From Nostoc sp. CHAB 5844 (GTDB taxonomy: Bacteria; Cyanobacteriota; Cyanobacteriia; Cyanobacteriales; Nostocaceae): DNA of 64,000 nt. Under the pieces are notes generated by a model. That model was not told the DNA's origin. It did not search any database and worked only from the letters and a program-made list of their open reading frames with translations. The stretch spans positions 1 through 64,000 of the forward strand of contig NZ_JAIVFW010000020.1 in NCBI RefSeq assembly GCF_020829595.1, in the 5' to 3' direction. The position numbers and the translations under genes were made by a program. Shown here piece by piece: positions 16,525-25,490 of the stretch (position 1 is the stretch's first letter; each line of letters opens with the position of its first letter).

Positions 16525-16600
16525 ACGGATAGACGCGGTAGCGGCTTCTCGTTCGGCGAAGCCGTTCCCGAAGGGTAGAGTAGGCGCAAAGACGCAAAGG
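16525..16600. repeat. GC-rich dispersed repeat between treY and treH
   Basis: A short GC-rich block with internal self-complementarity (GGCTTCTCGTTCGGCGAAGCC) of the type scattered through Nostoc genomes. It fills most of the treY-treH spacer and could form an RNA hairpin in the operon transcript. Confidence 0.5.
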
Positions 16601-16610
16601 ATGGAAGATG

Positions 16611-19382
16611 TTACTCAGCAATTAATAAGGCTACTGGAAAGTGGGAGAGGGCGGTGGCGATGGGTAGGCTGTTTTGGGTTTGTAGGGTTTGGTGGGTGAG
16701 GAGATTTTGCCAAGTTTTAGAGGGGAGTTTTAGGTGTGTATCTTGCCATACTGGTTCGCCTAGTGGAAGTTCACCTGGTTGGATGAGGGTGGTGACGAAA
16801 CGGGGGACAATGGCGATCGCGGTTTGATTGTTATGTTGTCGGGCAAAGGCGATGATATGGTTGGCGTGAGTTCCGTGGACTTCGAGTGGTAGATATTCGC
16901 CGTTTTGGAATAATGAGAGATATTTGGTTCTGGCTTTGAGTGCTTGCAGGGTTAAAAATAGTTTGATTCTACCGTCGGTTTTGTGAGTCAGTAGTTCGGG
17001 AATTAAGCTGAGGATATCTGTTTTGATTCCTTCTTGGATGGAACTCAAGTAAGCACGTCGTAATTCAAAATCTACCGGACGGCGGTTATCTGGATCAACT
17101 AAGCTTAAGTCCCAGAGTTCTGTTCCTTGGTAGAAATCGGGTACACCAGGCGCAGTAATCTTGATGAGAGTTTGAGAAAGCGAATTAAATATGCCATATT
17201 CGGCAATTTTTTGTTGAAAGGGGCGGAAGTTATCTAAAAATTGCCGTGATAATTTGGGATCAAGTACTTTTTGGATGAAGGCGGTACAAGCTGCTTCGTA
17301 GTCGTTGTCAGGACGCAACCATGCAGTGTGAACTTTCGCTTCCCGGATGGCTTTAATCATATAATCTTGCACTCGTTCGACAAACGATGCTTGTTCGTGT
17401 TCCGCCAAGGGGAATGCGCCTACTAGAGTTTGATAGAGAAAATATTCGTCGTTGCGATCGGGAAGGTTATTGCTACGATGTTCTTGATTGAGTTCACTCC
17501 AGTTATTTACCTGTTGTTCCCATTCTTGGGGAATTTCTGACAACACATTTAACCTAGCTCTGACATCTTCGCCGCGCTTGGTATCATGGGTAGCTGTGGC
17601 GTTCATGGTGTGAGGCCAGTTTGCTTGATGCTGTTGGTTAAAGCTATGAAATTGCTCAACAGTAATACCGAAATGACTGGGGTTTCCACCAACTTCATTG
17701 AGTGAAACTAGACGGTTGTAAACATATAAAGTAGTATCTTCAACACCCTTAGCCATCAGGGGGCCAGTGTATTGCTGCATCCGCAACACAAAATATATCC
17801 ACTGTTCCCTTTCTGTTTGGGTGAGAGAATCATCAAACTGCAACAGCAAAACTTTTTCTAAAAAGTTCATTTCATGCTGCAACAGTGGTACTTGTTGTCT
17901 AGCCGTGTTAATTACTTCTTGAATGCAATCTTGATCACTATCGGTAATTGCATCGGGGGTGATATAAGTACGGTAGATTGGGAATAATGTGAGAACTTCA
18001 GCGATCGCTCGTTTCAATCCATTCAAGGTAAAGTCATTACCATAGCGATATTTGCTGGCAATATTCTTCAGCAAACTAGCTAAATTATCAACATCACCTG
18101 CCAAATTCTTTTCTATGATGAGATGTTTTTTCTCTCTTACCAGTGATGGATAATCGACGCGTGAACCGATAAATGAATGGTATATCTTATCAAATGAACC
18201 TTGATTCTGAGATTGACAAAATACCCCATTGACATAATTCATAAAATCATATCCGGAAGTACCTTGAATCTGCCAATTATTTGGTAAATCTTCGGTTAGT
18301 TCGAGAATCTTCTCAACAGTGATATAAACATCGCCCATTTTTTCCCGCAGCCTTTCTAAATACTGCGTGGGGTTATATAGCCCATCAATATGATCAATTC
18401 TTAAGCCAGTGAATACGCCATCTTCTACCAGCTTAGAAATCAAACTATGAGTGTTGTTAAACACGCGCATTTCTTCAACTTTTACAGATATAAGTTCGTT
18501 AACAGTAAAGAAACGGCGATAGTTCATTTCCTCCGCACCAACTTTCCAGAAGGCAATACGATAAAACTGGTCGTTGAGTAAGCCATCTAGTAAGTTAAAA
18601 CTTTCAGAATTACCTGGTTCTCCATTAAAACTTTTAAGATTTTCAGTAATGAAATCACGTATATCATCATTAGTGCTATAGAGTTCCCAAATCAAACCTT
18701 TGATAAAAGCAATTTGGTCTTGACGCTGTTTACCAGCAACTTCCGAGGGAACATTTTTCAGAATGTAGAGAATTCCTAAAAGTTTAATAAAATCAGGATG
18801 ATTTCTGCCTAATGTACGTGTGAGTTTACCTAGGTTGTAAGTCAGAAACTTGCTATAAGATTCTAAGCGCAATGGTAATTTTAAGCTGTAATAGTTAACA
18901 GTTAAACCATTCTGCTCATATTGTAGTTGAATATCTCCTTTTTCCAGCGCTTCACCATAAAAATCGCCCAGCAACGGGGCAAGAATTCGCTCTTGACTAT
19001 TAGCAAAAGGTGAATTCCAACAAACATCAAAGTAATCGGTATAGCTAGAATCTGGCCCGTGTTCTAACACATCCATTAAGTAGGGATTTTCGCTACTGTA
19101 AGCCATGTGGTTAGGCACAATATCTTGTAGCCAACCCATCTCCAAAGATTGTAATTCCGTAACTAATGCCTCAAAATCTTCCGTAGTTCCTAACTGAGGA
19201 TTTAACTGTGAAGCATCCACCACATCATAACCATGCGTACTGCCAGTTCTCGCCTTAAAAATCGGAGAAGCGTACAAATCAGAAATACCTAAATCTGATA
19301 AATAAGATGCGATCGCTCTAGCATCATCAAAGCCAAACTGGGGTGTAAACTGAATTCTATAAGTTACTTTGGGAATTCGCAT
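16611..19382 (-). CDS. treY: Maltooligosyl trehalose synthase
   Basis: TreY (GH13) isomerises the reducing-end alpha-1,4 linkage of maltodextrin to alpha-1,1, giving maltooligosyl trehalose, the first step of the TreY-TreZ route from glycogen. The 923-residue protein begins with the family signature MRIPKVTYRIQFTPQFGF. It has LYASPIFKARTGSTHGYDV and DIVPNHMAY, the nucleophile in TGLRIDHIDGL (near 320), the acid/base Glu in YITVEKIL (near 357) and the third carboxylate in ATHDTKRGED (near 600). All catalytic residues are present. It lies between treZ and treH. Confidence 0.96.
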   Translation of the reverse strand: MRIPKVTYRIQFTPQFGFDDARAIASYLSDLGISDLYASPIFKARTGSTHGYDVVDASQLNPQLGTTEDFEALVTELQSLEMGWLQDIVPNHMAYSSENPYLMDVLEHGPDSSYTDYFDVCWNSPFANSQERILAPLLGDFYGEALEKGDIQLQYEQNGLTVNYYSLKLPLRLESYSKFLTYNLGKLTRTLGRNHPDFIKLLGILYILKNVPSEVAGKQRQDQIAFIKGLIWELYSTNDDIRDFITENLKSFNGEPGNSESFNLLDGLLNDQFYRIAFWKVGAEEMNYRRFFTVNELISVKVEEMRVFNNTHSLISKLVEDGVFTGLRIDHIDGLYNPTQYLERLREKMGDVYITVEKILELTEDLPNNWQIQGTSGYDFMNYVNGVFCQSQNQGSFDKIYHSFIGSRVDYPSLVREKKHLIIEKNLAGDVDNLASLLKNIASKYRYGNDFTLNGLKRAIAEVLTLFPIYRTYITPDAITDSDQDCIQEVINTARQQVPLLQHEMNFLEKVLLLQFDDSLTQTEREQWIYFVLRMQQYTGPLMAKGVEDTTLYVYNRLVSLNEVGGNPSHFGITVEQFHSFNQQHQANWPHTMNATATHDTKRGEDVRARLNVLSEIPQEWEQQVNNWSELNQEHRSNNLPDRNDEYFLYQTLVGAFPLAEHEQASFVERVQDYMIKAIREAKVHTAWLRPDNDYEAACTAFIQKVLDPKLSRQFLDNFRPFQQKIAEYGIFNSLSQTLIKITAPGVPDFYQGTELWDLSLVDPDNRRPVDFELRRAYLSSIQEGIKTDILSLIPELLTHKTDGRIKLFLTLQALKARTKYLSLFQNGEYLPLEVHGTHANHIIAFARQHNNQTAIAIVPRFVTTLIQPGELPLGEPVWQDTHLKLPSKTWQNLLTHQTLQTQNSLPIATALSHFPVALLIAE

Positions 19383-19419
19383 AACTTCTTAACTTCAGAT
19401 AAATAAAATCGAAAAAAAC

Positions 19420-19560
19420 TCCGCGCACCGCTGCGCTTACCCACCGAAGTTTGCTCAACGGGGGGAACCCCCTCCGGGTTCACCACTTTGCTTATGCCGG
19501 GAAACCCGTCCACCGCAAGTGGTTCACCGCACCGCAACTTCTCTCAGCGTACCTTTGCGT
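19420..19560. repeat. GC-rich repeat block in the treZ-treY spacer
   Basis: The 190-nt spacer is much richer in GC than its surroundings and is built of short hairpins such as GGGGGGAACCCCCT and GGGAAACCC. Near-direct repeats of GTTCACC and CACCGC also occur. It resembles dispersed Nostoc repeats rather than coding or promoter DNA. Confidence 0.5.
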
Positions 19561-19573
19561 TTAAAAAAACTTT

Positions 19574-21409
19574 CTAAACCTCCACCTCATACAACACTAA
19601 ACTTGTGGGTTGTAATACAACTTCCTCCCCCGCAGATAGTTCGTCAGAGGCTTGAGAACCAGAAGTAGCTGCTGAGTCTAATAACTTCCGCGCATTCTGC
19701 TGAATTGGCAAAGTCACTGTCACCGACGACGAATTAAAATTCATCGCAAATATCACTTCACTTGATTTACACCAACGCCGCACTATAACTACCTGTTTAT
19801 CTTCATCACTTGTCGCTGCAATACTATCGCGGTCAAAATTCAACAATGCGGGATGAGTTTGGCGTAAACTAATTAACTGACGATACCAATCCCACAAAAT
19901 CTTGTGCTGACCTTGGTGACGCAATTCCCAGTTCAGTTTACACTTCAGAAATGTCTCCGCCGATTCAGGGTCTGGTGGGTCTTCTGCATAGTGAAATGGC
20001 TCAAATTCTTGTTTGCGTCCAGCACGTACGGCTTGAATCAAATCGGGATCGGAGTGGCTAACAAAATAGATAAAGGGTGCAGTTTCGCCATATTCTTCAC
20101 CCATGAATAGTAACGGTAAGTAAGGTGACAACAATACAGCACCAGCCGCTAATTTCGCCCCTTCAAAGGAAATTCTCGCAGTTAAGCGTTCTCCTTTCAT
20201 TTGATTGCCGATTTGGTCGTGATTTTGAATACAGACGGAAAACTGAGATAATGAGCGATCGCGGCAAGATATGCCATGAAATCGCTGACGATGGGGAGCA
20301 TAGCGCCAATCGTAGACAAAGGTATCTTGGTAAGCTTTGGCTAAATCGGTACATTTACCGAAGTCTTGATAATAACCCAAGCGATCGCCTGTTAACAATG
20401 CGTGTAATGCGTGATGAAAGTCATCACTCCACTGGGCATCAAGTCCATAACCACCCAATTCTGGCGGACGAACGATTTGCGGGTTATTCAGGTCACTTTC
20501 CGCAATTAAATGGCGTTTCCAAGTCTCTCCACCAGAGAAATTATGCACAGCTTCCGCCAATTCCCATAAGAAATGCTTTGCACCTAAATCATAGATTGCT
20601 TGAATCGCATCCAGTCGCAAAGCATCTATGTGAAAGTCTCTCAACCAATACAGGGCATTCTGAATAAAATAATTTCGCACACCTTGACTATGGGCATCAT
20701 CAAAATTCATCGCATTGCCCCAAGGTGTTTTATAGGTTCTAGTAAAATAAGGCGCGAACTGACCCATATAATTACCTTCTGGGCCAAAGTGATTATAAAC
20801 CACATCTAACACCACAGCAATCCCATTTTCGTGGCAAGCATTGACAAATTGTTTTAAATCTGCGGGACTACCATAGGAATTTTGGACTGCATAAGGATAA
20901 ACGCCATCATATCCCCAATTACGATATGCCAAATCAGGCTGAATATGATCATCGCCCGGAAATTGCGCGATCGGCATGATTTCAATGGCGTTAATTCCTA
21001 ACTCCCGCAATTCTGGTAAACGAGGAATAATCGCTGTGAAAGTTCCTTCAGGTGTGAATGTCCCTACATGCAGTTCATAGAAAATCATCGATTCTAAGGG
21101 AACACCAGACCAGGCTGCATCTGTCCACTCAAACTGCTGATCCACAACTTGAGAAGGCCCGTGAACTCCTTGGGGTTGAAACCCAGAAGCCGGGTCAGCA
21201 AAGGCTTCTTGGTCATTTAATCTGTATCGATAAAGTGTGCCAGGATAGACATCATTGACTTTGACCTGCCAGTATCCCTCTGTTAGCGGTTTAAGCGGAA
21301 TTAACTGCTGCTGTGGCGTTAAAATCTCTACTGCAAGACTTTTTAATATTGGAGACCAAACTGTAAACTTACACTCTCCGTTACCCAAGTAATGAGCGCC
21401 AATTTTCAC
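19574..21409 (-). CDS. treZ: Maltooligosyl trehalose trehalohydrolase
   Basis: TreZ (GH13) releases trehalose from the product of TreY. I start the gene at the GTG at 21409 because AGGGAGG lies seven bases upstream and the protein then opens VKIGAHYLGNGECKFTVWSP, as the family does. A longer frame to 21460 would overrun that RBS. The 611-residue protein has an N-terminal beta domain, YELHVGTFTPEGTF, the nucleophile in DALRLDAIQAI (about 265), the acid/base Glu in LIAESDLN (about 301) and the third Asp in QNHDQIGN (about 397). It is the first gene of the trehalose operon. Confidence 0.95.
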   Translation of the reverse strand: MKIGAHYLGNGECKFTVWSPILKSLAVEILTPQQQLIPLKPLTEGYWQVKVNDVYPGTLYRYRLNDQEAFADPASGFQPQGVHGPSQVVDQQFEWTDAAWSGVPLESMIFYELHVGTFTPEGTFTAIIPRLPELRELGINAIEIMPIAQFPGDDHIQPDLAYRNWGYDGVYPYAVQNSYGSPADLKQFVNACHENGIAVVLDVVYNHFGPEGNYMGQFAPYFTRTYKTPWGNAMNFDDAHSQGVRNYFIQNALYWLRDFHIDALRLDAIQAIYDLGAKHFLWELAEAVHNFSGGETWKRHLIAESDLNNPQIVRPPELGGYGLDAQWSDDFHHALHALLTGDRLGYYQDFGKCTDLAKAYQDTFVYDWRYAPHRQRFHGISCRDRSLSQFSVCIQNHDQIGNQMKGERLTARISFEGAKLAAGAVLLSPYLPLLFMGEEYGETAPFIYFVSHSDPDLIQAVRAGRKQEFEPFHYAEDPPDPESAETFLKCKLNWELRHQGQHKILWDWYRQLISLRQTHPALLNFDRDSIAATSDEDKQVVIVRRWCKSSEVIFAMNFNSSSVTVTLPIQQNARKLLDSAATSGSQASDELSAGEEVVLQPTSLVLYEVEV

Positions 21410-21889
21410 GCAGTATCCTCCCTTCAAATAATGTTTTAAATAAACATTTGTCAAGTACAAATGTCATCAATTACACATTTTTTATTTATCTGCCAGATAG
21501 GATCATGGTCTGTTTCTCAGTTAATTAACTAGCGCCAAAAGGCATATTTATTAATAGCTAAAAGTAAGATAATTGCTAGACTTCAGATTCCTGAATTCTC
21601 AAATTATTCGGGAATATTGCATCACAACAGCTTTCAGAAGCGCATAATCCCTACTTACCTCAAGATAGATGTTCAAAAATAATTTTTGAATAAATAATTT
21701 TAATGGCTAAGGAAAATATAGAAGTATAAATTTCGGCTCACAGTCAAATACATACTCTATATCGCATTAAAAATTGCATTTTTTATGGTATAAACACCGT
21801 CATCTATTTTCTCAAGCACAAATATTTATTGTGCGACACAACATAACTAAGTGCGATCGCTGCAAACACTCAAGAGGTGCAGGGAGATA

Positions 21890-22002
21890 TGAAATAAAAA
21901 AGCCAGCCTCCCACAGCTGGCCAATTGTTTTTTCGCGTTGTCTTCTCAATAGAACTGAAACCCGATTGCGCGTTCCCAAAAATGCAACGGGCAACTTTTC
22001 TT
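21890..22002 (-). ncRNA. Candidate small RNA or terminated leader
   Basis: On the minus strand a TTAAGA...18 nt...TACAAT promoter-like pair (22033-22038 and 22009-22014) precedes about 110 nt. These contain an imperfect stem (21961-21969 with 21983-21990) and a final GCCAGC/GCTGGC hairpin followed by TTTTTTATTTC. That combination is what an independent small RNA would show. It could instead be the distal terminator of the NFACT transcript. No known RNA family was recognised. Confidence 0.35.
21895..21921 (-). terminator. Strong Rho-independent terminator
   Basis: GCCAGC/GCTGGC stem (21902-21907 with 21916-21921), 8-nt loop, then T-rich TTTTTTATTTC on the minus strand. A weaker T run on the other side (CAATTGTTTTTT) means it may act in both directions. 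Confidence 0.8.
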
Positions 22003-22231
22003 AACAATATTGTAACAGCCAACACAGTTTTTTCTTAAAAATTTACGAAAAAAAGATATAGCCACTTGAGATTGGCTTCCATCTTTGAGAATATTTCAAA
22101 AAGCCGGAAGATAGAGGGATTGGGCATCAAAAGTATGAAGGATGAAGTATGAAATTTCATCCTTTAGCCTTCTGCCTCCTGCCTTTTGACAAATGACCAT
22201 TGACCACTTGCCCTGAGCGTAGCCGAAGGGT

Positions 22232-22250
22232 TGACTATTGACTATTGACC
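22232..22250. repeat. STRR at the end of the NFACT gene
   Basis: TGACTAT, TGACTAT and TGACC in tandem. In the minus-strand reading this repeat supplies the last codons (VNSQ) and the TAG stop of the NFACT gene. Confidence 0.75.
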
Positions 22251-23962
22251 AACTGCGGCTTCCCCCAGAGAATGCGCTCTTGTTTATAAATGGCAATTCC
22301 CGGTTTGGCTCCTTTGGGTTTGTAAACATACTTTGGCTGAGTATAGACTACAGGTACTTGGTCACTTTGTCGAGCGCGACTGTAGTATGCAGCGAGGTTA
22401 GCAGCAAATTGTAAATCGGTGTTATCAGGAACAGTACCGGGTTCTAAACGCAAGAGTAGATGGCTTCCAGGAATTTCTTGCGCGTGGAACCACAAGTCAT
22501 AATCTCCCGCTACCCGAAAAGTTAGTTGGTCATTTTGGCGATTATTCCGACCGATTAAGATTTCTAAGCCGTTGGGAGTGCGGTAACGATGGAAGTTAGT
22601 TATAGCCGTTTCGTTGGTATTACGATCGCGGTATTGTGGATCTTCTAAATATTTTTGTCCTATTAACTCGTCGCGGATTTCTTCTAAAGCTTGCAAGTCT
22701 TCTGCTGTTTCGTAGTTTTCGATTTGAGCGATCGCAGCTTCTACTTGCTCTAAATAATCAATCTCTGATTGTACATCTAATAGTAGAGGTTCCACGGCAG
22801 AACGAGCGCGTTTAAGTTTTTGGTGCTGCTTGTAAAAATATTGAGCATTCTGCACGCCATTTTTATCCGGCTGAAGAGCGATCGCCACTGGTTCACCTGT
22901 CTCAAAATCAGGTAGGGTGATTTCTTTCATTCCCGGTTCCCAGTTTTGCAAGTTAGCCATCAACAAATCTGCTTTTTGCCGATAATCATCAGCTTGATCT
23001 GATTGCTGCAAGCGTTCTCTAAAAGTTTGCGCCTTAATCTGTAATTTAGCCAAAATATTCTGCAACTTTTGACTCAGTTGATGACGCAGTTGAGTAAATA
23101 GCTGTTGATTGAGTTGGTCAGTGTAATACTTATTGAGCAATGATTGAGTATCTTTGGCTGGTGCAACAGCACCCCAACCTATAACTGTGTAACCTGTTGC
23201 TGTCCAAGCTGGTTGAAATTTACCTGAATCTAAAGCCTGCAACCATTCTTGCCAGCGTTGAAATAGTGTTTGCCAATCTTCAGAACTCAGTTGATCAGTT
23301 GTTGTTTCCGGTGCGATGTTAGCTGCCAACAGCATAGAATCTACCAGCGCTCCACTTAAACCGCTATAACTTTTGATTAGCTGACGCTTAATTACACCAG
23401 GAACTAAGCTCACCCTTTCTTGCCAACGAGCTTGAGATTCGCTCAAACTGGGAACAGGGCCTGTGAGTTTGGGTGGAATTTCATAAAGCTGTCCAGTTTG
23501 AATCGGTCGGACACTGGATTGTTGTTCACTAACTTGATGGGCAGCAGTAATGATGAAATTATTGGCATCAGTTAAAATAACATTGCTGTATTTGCCCATA
23601 ATTTCCACATACAAGTGATATAGGGCAGATTCTCCCGGACGACGAGCAAATTGTAAATCAATTGCACGTTCCCAAGGTGCGATCGCTTCTATTGCGATTA
23701 AAGCCAAACCACCCAATTGGTGTATTAGTTGTTGGCTAAAAGTAAAAGTATCAGGCATTCGTGGTGGCGGATCACCAATACAAATCCGTGCCGCTTGGGG
23801 ATGCCAAGAAATTTCTAGCCAACCCCGTTGTTTCAGGGTGCGTAATGCCATAGTAATAGTGTAGCGATCGCGCTGATAAACTTGTTCTAAACGCGATGGC
23901 AGCCAGTAAGCGCGTAGTTCGCTACAAGCAGATGTGAGGGTGGTAAAGTCAACTGGTTGCAC
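22235..23962 (-). CDS. NFACT (RqcH/Rqc2-like) family protein
   Basis: NFACT proteins bind tRNA and peptidyl-tRNA on obstructed 50S subunits. Bacterial RqcH adds alanine tails to stalled peptides. The 575-residue protein has the NFACT-N domain (about 1-200), a helix-hairpin-helix and coiled-coil middle with many Gln/Lys/Leu heptads (about 260-430), and the NFACT-R domain (about 450-565) with IGRNNRQND, DYDLWFHAQEIPGSHLLLRL and YTQPKYVYKPKGAKPG. The start codon is GTG. Where bacterial RqcH has a DR motif, I read WERAIDLQF, with Glu in place of Asp. It is divergent from the small secreted gene, 72 nt apart. Confidence 0.9.
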   Translation of the reverse strand: MQPVDFTTLTSACSELRAYWLPSRLEQVYQRDRYTITMALRTLKQRGWLEISWHPQAARICIGDPPPRMPDTFTFSQQLIHQLGGLALIAIEAIAPWERAIDLQFARRPGESALYHLYVEIMGKYSNVILTDANNFIITAAHQVSEQQSSVRPIQTGQLYEIPPKLTGPVPSLSESQARWQERVSLVPGVIKRQLIKSYSGLSGALVDSMLLAANIAPETTTDQLSSEDWQTLFQRWQEWLQALDSGKFQPAWTATGYTVIGWGAVAPAKDTQSLLNKYYTDQLNQQLFTQLRHQLSQKLQNILAKLQIKAQTFRERLQQSDQADDYRQKADLLMANLQNWEPGMKEITLPDFETGEPVAIALQPDKNGVQNAQYFYKQHQKLKRARSAVEPLLLDVQSEIDYLEQVEAAIAQIENYETAEDLQALEEIRDELIGQKYLEDPQYRDRNTNETAITNFHRYRTPNGLEILIGRNNRQNDQLTFRVAGDYDLWFHAQEIPGSHLLLRLEPGTVPDNTDLQFAANLAAYYSRARQSDQVPVVYTQPKYVYKPKGAKPGIAIYKQERILWGKPQLVNSQ

Positions 23963-24034
23963 AACAATAAATCATTGGCGTTCAAACGTCGATGCTCAGT
24001 ATATGCTATCGTGTCTAGCTCTGCTTGGCATACT

Positions 24035-24358
24035 ATGAAAAAGATGAAATATTGCCTATCCTCTAGCCTTGTTCTAGCTACATTAGTGACTACACAAGCA
24101 TTGTCATTAATCACTCCAGTCAATGCTCAACAAATTCCTGCACCTGTAGCTAATGGTATTTTGCATCCAAGAGAATCAAGCTTTTTTCGAGAAGGAAGGG
24201 AAAAATTTGAAAAAGAGATCCGATTTTTATTCCGAAACAGCCGTTCTCCTCTAGAAGTTCCGTTAAAAATTAATCGGGAACAAACGCAGATTAGAAGACA
24301 GCGATCGCTTTTCGATAATCCTCTAAATTTACCAGATAACAAAGTGCCATCCGATTGA
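24035..24358 (+). CDS. Small secreted protein, unknown
   Basis: A 107-residue protein with a clear Sec signal peptide: MKKMKY, a hydrophobic core SSLVLATLVTTQALSLI, and a cleavage site after VNA in PVNAQQ. The mature part of about 77 residues is basic and contains FFREGREKFEKEIRFLFRNS and REQTQIRRQRSLFDNP, with no Cys. I start at 24035 because the upstream extension lacks signal-like sequence. No family is recognised. It is probably periplasmic or extracellular. Confidence 0.65.
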   Translation: MKKMKYCLSSSLVLATLVTTQALSLITPVNAQQIPAPVANGILHPRESSFFREGREKFEKEIRFLFRNSRSPLEVPLKINREQTQIRRQRSLFDNPLNLPDNKVPSD

Positions 24359-24440
24359 TGAGATAATTGATTGTTTAGAATTGCTGATTGATTGTATAAA
24401 CTTTATTTCGTAACTGACACAACATATTTATTTTTGGTTA

Positions 24441-25004
24441 TTGTTTCTTGTGCGATGCTTATTAGAAACAGATCGCTTGTTGATGCGAGAGTTTACAGAA
24501 ACTGATTCCGAAGCAGTTTTTGTGTATCAATCTGACCCTTTGTACTTGCGTTACTATCACTGGACACAGCGCACAAAAGCTGATGTTGACCAGTTTGTTC
24601 AGGAGTTTATTGTTCAGCAAATAGAGCAACCACGAACAAAGTTTCAGTTAGCAATCATCCTTAAACAAGAAAATCAGCTTATTGGTAATTGTGGCATCCG
24701 CATCAATGATTTTCTCTTACGAGAAGCGAATATTGGCTATGAAATAGATAGTCGTTATTGGAAACAGGGTTATGCAACAGAAGCCGCATACACCATATTA
24801 AAGTTTGGCTTTGAAGAACTGGGTATGCATCGGATCTGGTCATACTGTGTAGCTGAAAACCTAGCTTCAGCAAGAGTTTTAGAAAAAATTGGTATGTCTC
24901 GTGAAGGTCATCTGCGGGAAAAAGAGTGGATTCAGGGTAGATGGTATGACCATTTCCTTTACGCTATCCTTAACGATGAGTGGAAAGTGAAAGTCTCAGA
25001 CTGA
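24441..25004 (+). CDS. GNAT-family N-acetyltransferase (RimJ/RimL-like)
   Basis: The protein transfers an acetyl group from acetyl-CoA to an amine, and the substrate is unknown. It begins LLETDRLLMREFTETD, the usual N-terminus of RimJ/RimL-like GNATs. It then has IGNCGIRI, the IGYEIDSRYWKQGYATEAAYTIL acetyl-CoA binding block (R/Q-x-x-G-x-A/G type) and HRIWSYCVAENLASARVLEKIGM. The start is unclear: TTG at 24441 or GTG at 24450 are possible, and the next ATG is at 24483. A MITE-like repeat begins five bases after the stop codon. Confidence 0.88.
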   Translation: MFLVRCLLETDRLLMREFTETDSEAVFVYQSDPLYLRYYHWTQRTKADVDQFVQEFIVQQIEQPRTKFQLAIILKQENQLIGNCGIRINDFLLREANIGYEIDSRYWKQGYATEAAYTILKFGFEELGMHRIWSYCVAENLASARVLEKIGMSREGHLREKEWIQGRWYDHFLYAILNDEWKVKVSD

Positions 25005-25490
25005 GTAGACACATATCTTGCACCTAGCCCCAACGAATAGAATTCGCAGCTATACAAACCAAGTCCGCCTACGCGGACTAACGTAAAATTAAGGGTTTGA
25101 AACCCGCGCAGGCGGGTTTTGTCTGTGTAGCCGCGACTTCAGTCGCAGGAGTGCAAGATGTGATTAGATATTTTGCTTCAGTAAACTAAATTTTTCATTG
25201 GCTCCTATTGAGATGACTTTTGCTATGAGAATCGGAATTTATTCCAACGCAGGATAAGTAGCGCAAAGGCTTGTGTGTAATTGGATTATTTTCAACATAG
25301 ACAAACATTTATACAAGAAGTTTATAGCTTTAAATACAATTCTATATTCCTTGTGATATTAAAATTAAGCTTAATATTTATCTAGATTTTTGATAATAGC
25401 TTAACCTTGAAAATAGATAAGTATTTTCTCTTCAATCTTATAAAAGAAACCCAGCAAAAACTCACTCATTATTTTTGGCAATTTCGCAAG
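25005..25490. other. Spacer with MITE-like element
   Basis: The first third is the MITE-like element. The remaining 330 nt is AT-rich with no supported gene, and probably contains the promoter of the following unknown gene. Confidence 0.5.
25010..25162. mobile_element. MITE-like element, copy A
   Basis: About 153 bp with no coding capacity. The outer ends are inverted: CACATATCTTGCAC (25010-25023) and GTGCAAGATGTG (25151-25162). Inside lie two GC-rich hairpins (AGTCCGCC TACG GCGGACT-like and AACCCGCGCAGGCGGGTT) and the tail GTAGCCGCGACTTCAGTCGC. The same core occurs at 61381-61687 with different ends. It would have been moved in trans by a transposase not present here. Confidence 0.65.

Larger units (their letters stand above)
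21410..22234. other. Long spacer upstream of treZ
   Basis: These 825 nt contain the treZ promoter region, which is AT-rich with no clear consensus promoter. They also hold a candidate structured RNA with a strong minus-strand terminator (21890-22002) and degenerate STRRs at 22110-22234. No open frame in it looks like a gene. Confidence 0.5.

Noticed and set aside
20125-20667. 180-codon plus-strand frame
   Set aside because: It lies wholly antisense to treZ, whose catalytic motifs are clear.
21774-22004. 76-codon plus-strand frame in the treZ spacer
   Set aside because: It spans the terminator hairpin and candidate small RNA, with no RBS or domain.
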